This document shows positions 6,028 through 10,113 of a DNA stretch of 10,113 nucleotides, one piece after another. The notes under the pieces were generated by a model. It was not told where the DNA came from. It saw only the letters and a list, made by a program, of their open reading frames with translations, and made no database searches. A program made the translations under genes and the position numbers. Where the stretch lies: the NCBI GenBank assembly GCA_002784795.1, contig PFLZ01000075.1, forward strand, positions 1 to 10,113, written 5' to 3'. Position 1 is the first letter of the stretch. Each line of letters opens with the position of its first letter. The stretch comes from Candidatus Magasanikbacteria bacterium CG_4_10_14_0_8_um_filter_42_12. Lineage in GTDB: Bacteria; Patescibacteriota; Patescibacteriia; Magasanikbacterales; UBA922.

Positions 6028-6882
6028 ATGCCTCCAAAAAAAAAGAAAAAAGACACAATGGCTGCAGAAAAGCCAAAAAAGTCCGCCCAAGGCGGATCTG
6101 CCTTGGGCGGGAAAAAAGCACGAGCAAAACAGACTCCTGCTCCTGTTGAGGTAAAAGAAACGCCTGCTCCTGTTGCTCCAATGAACAATAGTTCTTCAAC
6201 ATCTACAAAAAAACATGGCAGTGGGGGAGCGACATTGTTCATTATTATCATACTCCTCATCGCGGTAGCAGGCGTATATGCGTATCAAAAAAAGCAGACA
6301 GACTCTGTTGTCTCAAAACTTTCTACGCTCGAATCAAAACTTTCCAATAAAATTGGAGAGATAGAAGTTGGTATTGATACAGCAAAACAGCAAGCAGAAG
6401 AAGACAAAATGAACGCGATTGCTGACGCAACCACAAAAAAATATACAAGTGCAAAATATGACTATTCTTTTATCTATCCAACGAAGTATAAGGTGCTCAG
6501 TCTGAACACGGATATAGATGAAACATATAAGGAACAAATTGTCCTCATGCGTGACTCTGATAGAGAGCTGTACGCAGACTCACTCGAGGGCGGACCTACA
6601 ATAAGTTTTCAGCTCTATACCAATACAGAAAATCTTCCGCTCGTTGATTGGTTGTCAGTGAATACAAAGGCATCCAATGTTTCTGAAGAAACACAACTTC
6701 TCGATATGACGATCGATGGACGGCAAGCATATGGCTACACTTGGGAAGGGCTCGGTGCTGCAGATGCTGTGGCTGTGTCATTTGATGGATATGTGTTGCT
6801 TGGTACTGGATGGTACATGGATGAAGCAAATATAGAAATTCGAGGAGATTTTCAAGCTATAGCACAGTCGCTTTCACTATAG
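6028..6882 (+). CDS. Single-pass membrane-anchored protein with extracytoplasmic coiled coil and PsbP-like domain
   Basis: The 284-aa product has a Lys-rich cytoplasmic tail (MPPKKKKK...), a low-complexity Pro/Ala linker with the repeat TPAPV at 36-40 and 45-49, one transmembrane helix (about 68-86), a short coiled coil rich in SKLSTLESKLSNKIGEI (about 92-125) and a C-terminal beta-rich domain starting at YDYSFIYPTKYKV (about 144). This opening resembles PsbP-like domains found in many bacterial lipoproteins and anchored proteins. By the positive-inside rule the C-terminal domain faces outward. Residues 19-29 (SAQGGSALGGK) are encoded by a GC-rich palindrome. No Shine-Dalgarno is visible. The function is unknown; a surface-exposed or cell-envelope role is inferred only from topology. 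Confidence 0.88.
   Translation: MPPKKKKKDTMAAEKPKKSAQGGSALGGKKARAKQTPAPVEVKETPAPVAPMNNSSSTSTKKHGSGGATLFIIIILLIAVAGVYAYQKKQTDSVVSKLSTLESKLSNKIGEIEVGIDTAKQQAEEDKMNAIADATTKKYTSAKYDYSFIYPTKYKVLSLNTDIDETYKEQIVLMRDSDRELYADSLEGGPTISFQLYTNTENLPLVDWLSVNTKASNVSEETQLLDMTIDGRQAYGYTWEGLGAADAVAVSFDGYVLLGTGWYMDEANIEIRGDFQAIAQSLSL
6083..6110. repeat. GC-rich palindrome embedded in the coding sequence
   Basis: CCGCCCAAGGC (6083-6093) and GCCTTGGGCGG (6100-6110) are a perfect 11-bp inverted repeat around the loop GGATCT. It lies in frame inside the Lys/Ala-rich, presumably disordered N-terminal tail. A-runs flank it on both sides (AAAAAA before, AAAAAA after), so read on the minus strand it has the form of an intrinsic terminator (hairpin then TTTTTT). 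Confidence 0.85.
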
Positions 6883-6901
6883 TCTTTCGTACAATGTACA
6901 C

Positions 6902-6932
6902 AAAAAACTCGGGCAGTTGCTCGAGTTTTTTT
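6902..6932. terminator. Bidirectional intrinsic terminator between convergent genes
   Basis: The stem AACTCGGGC (6906-6914) pairs with GTTGCTCGAGTT's GCTCGAGTT (6919-6927) around the loop AGTT, with one G-T wobble. Seven T (6926-6932) follow on the plus strand and six A (6902-6907) precede, giving six T on the minus strand. It lies 19 bp past the stop of the 6028-6882 gene and also serves the minus-strand cluster ending at 7042. Confidence 0.85.
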
Positions 6933-6940
6933 ATGTGGAT

Positions 6941-7031
6941 AGAACGCAGATTACCTGGATCATCAGAACAATCCAGGATTTCACTCAAAACGATCCTGGT
7001 ACATCATGGAAATTCTGGTAATCTGTGTTCT
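6941..7031. repeat. 91-bp palindromic element
   Basis: Two 39-nt arms (6941-6979 and 6993-7031) flank a 13-nt spacer. The outer 15 bp, AGAACGCAGATTACC against GGTAATCTGTGTTCT, differ at one position, and the inner CCAGGAT/ATCCTGG is exact; the middle of the arms has diverged. Terminal inverted repeats with a degenerate middle are typical of a non-autonomous palindromic repeat. It separates the shared terminator from the stop of the M24 gene. Confidence 0.8.
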
Positions 7032-7041
7032 ATTATAAGCG

Positions 7042-8085
7042 CTATACTATGATCAATTTCTTACTTGTCTTCGTCAGCACCACTGGTCCATGTTTTGTAA
7101 TCAGCACATCATCCTCAATACGTATTCCGAATTTTCCAGGTGGATACACGCCTGGCTCTATCGTGATGTACATGTTCTCTTGCAATGGTTCTTGCACACT
7201 TGTTGATACACGTGGCCATTCGTGTACTTGCGTCCCAAGTCCGTGTCCAAGTGCATGCGTGAAGTGTCTATTCCACTCTTCACCAAGTCTCGTACGACAG
7301 TTTTTTGCGATATCAGATATTTTTTTTCCAATAAGGCATTCTTCGATAGCTTCTTCTTGCACGCGTCGTAGATGGTCATATATCTCTCCTTCTTTTTTTG
7401 ATGGTTTGCCAATATATATTGTTCTCGTCATGTCAGAACAGTATCCCTGATATCTGATACCCATATCTATCACACAAAATCCTTTTAACAGTGCTTTTGC
7501 TTCTGGATGGTGATGCGGATTGGCGGCACGTCTCCCACTCGCGACAATAGGTGGAAATGATGGTTCAGCGCCAAGCTCGATTGTTTTCATCACAATATAT
7601 GTTGCAACATCCTGCTCTGTCTTGAATTGTTTCCAATGTGTGACGACATTAGAAAAAATTGTGTCAGTGATCTGTGCCGCCTTTTTTAAGAACGCAATTT
7701 CCTTTGGTGCTTTTATTGCCATGACAGTTTCTTCGTCACAAAATGCTACAAAACGGCGTTGCACATATTTTTTTGGCATGGATGATGGGCGGTAGGCAAT
7801 ACGTTTTTTTTCATGATCTTTTGGTAGGACGTAGAGTTCTGAGCTGATCGGTACGACTTTTAGTGCAGGATATGCCTTTTGCAATTGTTCAGTTTCAAAA
7901 GAAATACTGTGCAGTATTGGCGTTCCTTTTTTTGGAATGATCATGACACCTAGTTCGAGATGTTCGAGTAAGAGATAATAGAGGAGATCATCACGTACTT
8001 GATGACCAAAATTTCCAATAATCAGATAATCAAGATTTTGTTTTTTGAGAAGTGATTGTATCTGTGCAATTTTTTCGTTGAGCAT
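7042..8085 (-). CDS. M24-family metallopeptidase (Xaa-Pro aminopeptidase / Xaa-Pro dipeptidase type)
   Basis: This pita-bread-fold peptidase removes N-terminal residues next to proline or splits Xaa-Pro dipeptides, using two divalent metal ions in the cytoplasm. Counting from the longer 355-aa reading (start 8109), all five metal ligands are present: D215 (VIDMG), D226 (CSDMTRT), H289 (HALGHGLG), E318 (TIEPGVY) and E332 (RIEDDV). The creatinase-like N-terminal domain occupies residues about 10-130. I prefer the ATG at 8085 (residue 9, MLNEKIAQIQ), giving 347 aa, because it starts just after the stop of the upstream gene; the ATG at 8109 would overlap that gene by 20 bp. No Shine-Dalgarno is clear. 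It is the last gene of a three-gene minus-strand cluster. Substrate preference within the family cannot be decided from motifs. Confidence 0.94.
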   Translation of the reverse strand: MLNEKIAQIQSLLKKQNLDYLIIGNFGHQVRDDLLYYLLLEHLELGVMIIPKKGTPILHSISFETEQLQKAYPALKVVPISSELYVLPKDHEKKRIAYRPSSMPKKYVQRRFVAFCDEETVMAIKAPKEIAFLKKAAQITDTIFSNVVTHWKQFKTEQDVATYIVMKTIELGAEPSFPPIVASGRRAANPHHHPEAKALLKGFCVIDMGIRYQGYCSDMTRTIYIGKPSKKEGEIYDHLRRVQEEAIEECLIGKKISDIAKNCRTRLGEEWNRHFTHALGHGLGTQVHEWPRVSTSVQEPLQENMYITIEPGVYPPGKFGIRIEDDVLITKHGPVVLTKTSKKLIIV

Positions 8086-8089
8086 AGTA

Positions 8090-8926
8090 TTATCGCAATG
8101 CATCATCATGGCGATGCGTCATGAGACGGATAGGTGTGATGATGAGGAGGGTAAAAAGGTAGTGGAGGATACTCATGACCAGTGCATAGAGTGTAATAGC
8201 GACAAAGACATTCAGATAGCTGGCAGAATGAAGAATATATGCTGTGATATCAAATCGGAGCAGTATAGCCGTGATATTCACCAACAGGACAATAATCACA
8301 ATCCAAAAAAATCCTGACCACATACCCTTGCGATCATATTTGCTTGGTGCGATGTGCGCACTGATAGCAAAAGAAATATACAGAAACAGCCAAAAGTACC
8401 AAGATGACATGTTTGATTTTGAAAAAATCATCAAGAATACGTCAGGCATTGCCTGCAAAAGAGATGTGGTAGAATCCTTTGCACCGACCAGGAGTGCGAT
8501 GATATCTTTGCCATTTGGCAAGATAAAATACATGAGCATGGTAAGAATCCCAACCCCAAATATCATCGGTGCAGCGCCAATAAAAAAGTTTCCTAGCGTT
8601 TGATAGATGCTTGATTTTTTATAGCTATGTTCTACGTGCCCAAGTCCTCCTGTTTCCGAGTTTGGTTCAAAAAGGGCTACTTCTTCAATATTGTGACGAA
8701 AGAGTTTTGCAAACAAATAATGGCCAAGTTCGTGAAATGGTGTGCCCAGCCACGCGGTCCAGAGAATTCCTTTCCACCCAAAGGCGCGCATGTAATTGTT
8801 GTTTGTCCATGTCTGAAACAGTGAGAGCAAAAATCCCAAAAAGAAAAAGATACCAAATACACCAAGAAGCTGTATGCCGGTGACTTTCAATACTTCGAGA
8901 GCAAAGATGACAAAAGGATTATCCAT
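8090..8926 (-). CDS. Polytopic membrane protein with HELGH zinc-metalloprotease motif (M50-like)
   Basis: The 278-aa product has several hydrophobic helices (about 14-38, 108-137, 176-193, 204-224, 238-268) and the zinc-binding motif HELGH at 65-69 within GTPFHELGHYLFAKLF. A second conserved-looking stretch, AHIAPSKYDRKG (190-201), may supply another ligand (H191 or D198). This suggests a membrane-embedded metalloprotease of the M50/site-2-protease-like kind, but the usual NPDG motif is not seen, so peptidase activity is inferred. The start at ATG 8926 overlaps the upstream stop by 8 bp; an in-frame TTG at 8947 would give seven extra residues and is less likely. The stop lies 4 bp before the preferred start of the M24 gene, so the genes are probably cotranscribed. 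Confidence 0.85.
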   Translation of the reverse strand: MDNPFVIFALEVLKVTGIQLLGVFGIFFFLGFLLSLFQTWTNNNYMRAFGWKGILWTAWLGTPFHELGHYLFAKLFRHNIEEVALFEPNSETGGLGHVEHSYKKSSIYQTLGNFFIGAAPMIFGVGILTMLMYFILPNGKDIIALLVGAKDSTTSLLQAMPDVFLMIFSKSNMSSWYFWLFLYISFAISAHIAPSKYDRKGMWSGFFWIVIIVLLVNITAILLRFDITAYILHSASYLNVFVAITLYALVMSILHYLFTLLIITPIRLMTHRHDDALR

Positions 8927-9272
8927 ACATGAGAATACCCGCAACAATGGACGTATTCACAATAAACCAAAGGCTATACATGATGACAATTGGGATGGCT
9001 TTGTGAATAACACCGTATGTGAGGAGAAAAATATTTGCTATGACGCTAAAAGCAAACATCGTCAGTGATACACCGGCAGCTGTTTGTTCTACCCATATTT
9101 TGATCGCCTGTGTACTGCCTGCGATAGGGGCGAGAATACTGACGCCATAGACAGCATGATCCATCATGGAGACAAATGCTTTTGGGTGTGGATATGGTTG
9201 ATACTTTTTCTTGAGTGACGCTTTTGCGTGTACCCGTTTTCGTTTGTGGATATGATGGATTGGGTCGGACAT
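8919..9272 (-). CDS. SemiSWEET / PQ-loop-like three-helix membrane protein
   Basis: The 117-aa protein has a basic cytoplasmic tail of about 36 residues (HKRKRVHAK, KKKYQPYPHPK) and then three transmembrane helices (about 38-60, 67-88 and 92-115), the architecture of SemiSWEET sugar transporters, which work as homodimers. Family-like features are the helix-1 P49...TQ55 segment (the classical PQ is TQ here), AAGVSL (65-70), LLTYG (83-87) and N106 in the third helix, where SemiSWEETs hold a substrate-pocket asparagine. The N-terminal extension is longer than in the usual 85-95-aa members. Its last codons overlap the start of the metalloprotease-like gene by 8 bp. Sugar transport is inferred from fold only. 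Confidence 0.8.
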   Translation of the reverse strand: MSDPIHHIHKRKRVHAKASLKKKYQPYPHPKAFVSMMDHAVYGVSILAPIAGSTQAIKIWVEQTAAGVSLTMFAFSVIANIFLLTYGVIHKAIPIVIMYSLWFIVNTSIVAGILMYG

Positions 9273-9275
9273 ATA

Positions 9276-9310
9276 GGAATGTAGAATGTGGAATGTTGAA
9301 TTCAGAATGT
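9276..9310. repeat. Five tandem heptamers in the 5' leader of the SemiSWEET-like gene
   Basis: Positions 9276-9310 divide exactly into five 7-bp units, NGAATGT, with the fourth degenerate (TGAATTC). They occupy most of the 48-bp gap between the stop of the 9321-9938 gene and the start codon at 9272, so any transcript from the nearby -10 site would carry ACATTCY repeats in its leader. Confidence 0.8.
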
Positions 9311-9314
9311 TGTA

Positions 9315-9323
9315 AGTATATCA
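9315..9323 (-). promoter_or_regulatory. Candidate extended -10 promoter for the minus-strand three-gene cluster
   Basis: On the minus strand the sequence TGATATACT fits an extended -10 element (TGnTATAmT-like). Its TGA is also the stop codon of the 9321-9938 gene. No good -35 box is seen at the usual distance. Transcription would start near 9307, inside the heptamer repeats, about 35 nt before the SemiSWEET-like start codon. Confidence 0.35.
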
Positions 9324-9938
9324 TTCTTTTATAAAAGTGTCTTCAATTTTTTTTCTGATTCCAATTTGAAATTTTTGATCGAAAGAAATACCATTTTGCG
9401 TACTTATTTTCACTTTAGCGGTGTATTCCCCTGGCACTAAAGTGTACGAATTGTTGCGCCAATTGTGAAAGTAAGATTCGTTATTCCATCCATATGCTGC
9501 TTCATCCGTTTCTGACTTGGTAAATACATCCATGATTTCTTTTTCTCCAACAGGAAGTGTTACTGGATCTGGGTGTTGGAGTTTTACGATTGCTTCATGC
9601 GGTATGTGTGGAATTTCTGGTGTGGAAGACCACCTCCCCTCATATACGAAAATTGGTGAGTTTTCATCTTTTTTATATATCTCAATTTTACCTCTGCAAT
9701 TTTCTGCTGTTTGTCTGGGAATCCATGATAAGAGTTTAGGAAATTTTTTGTTTTCTACTTCTACTCTAAAAAATTTCCATCTTTCATTCGCACGTGGATT
9801 TGGTTCTCTGTATGTATTGTCAGAATTAGCTGATTCAGAAGCCCTAATTATCAGTTTTGGCATTCTCAACCTTTCAATCCATATAGCGATTAAAACCGCA
9901 ATTAATGAAGCAATTAAAGATATCAAAAAATTTTCCAT
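9321..9938 (-). CDS. Membrane-anchored hypothetical protein, 205 aa
   Basis: A single N-terminal transmembrane helix (residues about 3-22, FLISLIASLIAVLIAIWIE) is followed by RLRMPKL. Basic residues directly after the helix place the soluble part in the cytoplasm by the positive-inside rule. The rest looks beta-rich: WKFFRVEVENKK (about 53-64), GKIEIYKKDE, FVYEGRW, and a terminal YTLVPGEYTAKVKISTQNG stretch that resembles an Ig-like or C2-like sandwich. Similar anchor-plus-beta-domain hypotheticals occur in many bacteria and archaea, but I do not recognise a named family. The start ATG at 9938 is preceded by AT-rich sequence with TATTAT/TATATA boxes and no Shine-Dalgarno. It ends 48 bp before the SemiSWEET-like gene and may be read with it. 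Confidence 0.8.
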   Translation of the reverse strand: MENFLISLIASLIAVLIAIWIERLRMPKLIIRASESANSDNTYREPNPRANERWKFFRVEVENKKFPKLLSWIPRQTAENCRGKIEIYKKDENSPIFVYEGRWSSTPEIPHIPHEAIVKLQHPDPVTLPVGEKEIMDVFTKSETDEAAYGWNNESYFHNWRNNSYTLVPGEYTAKVKISTQNGISFDQKFQIGIRKKIEDTFIKE

Positions 9939-10007
9939 ACATCTATATAATAATACTTAAAAAATTCTAGTTTATCTTAACAAATTTTTTATGATAACGA
10001 CATAAAA

Positions 10008-10028
10008 GACCCGCTTCATGAGCGGGTC
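10008..10028. terminator. GC-rich hairpin in the 9939-10085 gap
   Basis: GACCCGCT (10008-10015) and AGCGGGTC (10021-10028) form a perfect 8-bp stem with loop TCATG. On the minus strand it is followed by TTTTA, on the plus strand only by ATTT. No gene in the window ends into it, so it is an orphan terminator-like hairpin next to the insertion-sequence end. The remainder of the 147-bp gap (9939-10007) is AT-rich with nothing else I can support. Confidence 0.55.
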
Positions 10029-10113
10029 ATTTAATCTCTCCTGGGTCTAATTCCCCGCCCCTCTGGGGCGTGATACAATAGATCCATGAGTAAGTATATA
10101 CACAAAAGCCACA
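10029..10113 (+). mobile_element. Left end of an IS200/IS605-family insertion sequence (cut by window edge)
   Basis: The boundary on the left is approximate. Inside is a small GC hairpin CGCCCC-TCT-GGGGCG (10056-10070), of the kind bound by TnpA at the ends of IS200/IS605 elements, then an extended -10 box TGATACAAT (10071-10079) and the ATG of a TnpA-like frame at 10086. This class moves as single-stranded DNA using a Y1 HUH transposase and lacks terminal inverted repeats. The family call rests on the TnpA N-terminus plus the subterminal hairpin. Confidence 0.6.
10086..10113 (+). CDS. tnpA: IS200/IS605-family transposase TnpA, N-terminal fragment
   Basis: Only nine codons are in the window: MSKYIHKSH. 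The YIHKSH start is characteristic, from memory, of IS200-like TnpA proteins that continue with NVTVLxYHLVFPAKYRR. The catalytic HUH motif and Y1 tyrosine lie outside the window. The ATG sits 6 nt after a TGATACAAT extended -10 box, so the predicted start of transcription coincides with the start codon, a leaderless arrangement; no Shine-Dalgarno is present. Low expression would fit this transposon class. Confidence 0.65.

Noticed and set aside
7025..7795. Plus-strand frames of 141 and 91 aa opposite the M24 gene
   Set aside because: Cys/Ser-rich translations antisense to an M24 peptidase with all five metal ligands; not genes.
8045..8883. Plus-strand frames opposite the HELGH membrane protein
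   Set aside because: Antisense to a well-formed polytopic membrane protein; no ribosome site or family features.
8927..8947. Upstream TTG start for the HELGH protein
   Set aside because: It increases overlap with the upstream gene; the ATG at 8926 gives a short 8-bp overlap typical of this cluster.
9276..9310. CRISPR-like array
   Set aside because: The repeats are 7-bp tandem units with no spacers; there are no cas genes in the window.
3902..9938. Alternative genetic code (TGA = Gly)
   Set aside because: msrA, pyrD and the 9321-9938 gene end at TGA at their expected family or frame ends, so the standard bacterial code is used.

Overview
The window looks like a piece of a bacterial chromosome of moderate GC (rows I counted run from about 33 to 58 percent). 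Its style resembles Candidate Phyla Radiation (Patescibacteria) genomes: short, tightly packed genes that often lack Shine-Dalgarno sequences, overlapping operon genes, several different palindromic intergenic repeats, and a tRNA with no encoded CCA. TGA ends several genes (msrA, pyrD, the 9321-9938 gene), so the recoded code 25 is excluded. The lineage is an inference, because no ribosomal marker gene is present.

Left third (1-3540): a tRNA-Ser(GGA) gene is followed after 99 bp by one very large gene (188-3448, 1086 aa). The N-terminal third of its product looks like a degenerate PD-(D/E)xK restriction-nuclease fold, and the rest is long helical and unassigned regions. A large single-gene nuclease/helical-repeat protein beside a tRNA gene is the usual shape of accessory, probably phage-defence, cargo. 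It is the best candidate here for an undescribed system.

Middle (3490-5990): a small GC-rich gene (3537-3788, minus strand) has its own AGGAGG site, promoter and UUCG-tetraloop hairpin. It is divergent from msrA (peptide-methionine sulfoxide reductase). After an 89-bp palindromic repeat come pyrD (class 2-like dihydroorotate dehydrogenase with unusual active-site residues) and a coupled 101-aa conserved-looking protein.

Right part (5990-10113): a large palindrome precedes a single-pass membrane-anchored protein (6028-6882) whose coding sequence contains another GC-rich palindrome. A bidirectional terminator and a 91-bp palindrome separate it from a convergent minus-strand cluster: a SemiSWEET/PQ-loop-like transporter, a membrane HELGH metalloprotease-like protein and an M24 aminopeptidase/dipeptidase, with overlapping or nearly touching ends. 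Upstream of these is an unknown one-TM protein (9321-9938). The window ends in the left end of what appears to be an IS200/IS605-family element, with the first nine codons of its TnpA transposase.

The genes do not form one pathway. The picture is housekeeping genes (pyrimidine synthesis, protein repair, peptide and sugar handling) interrupted by accessory cargo, short interspersed palindromes and an insertion sequence.
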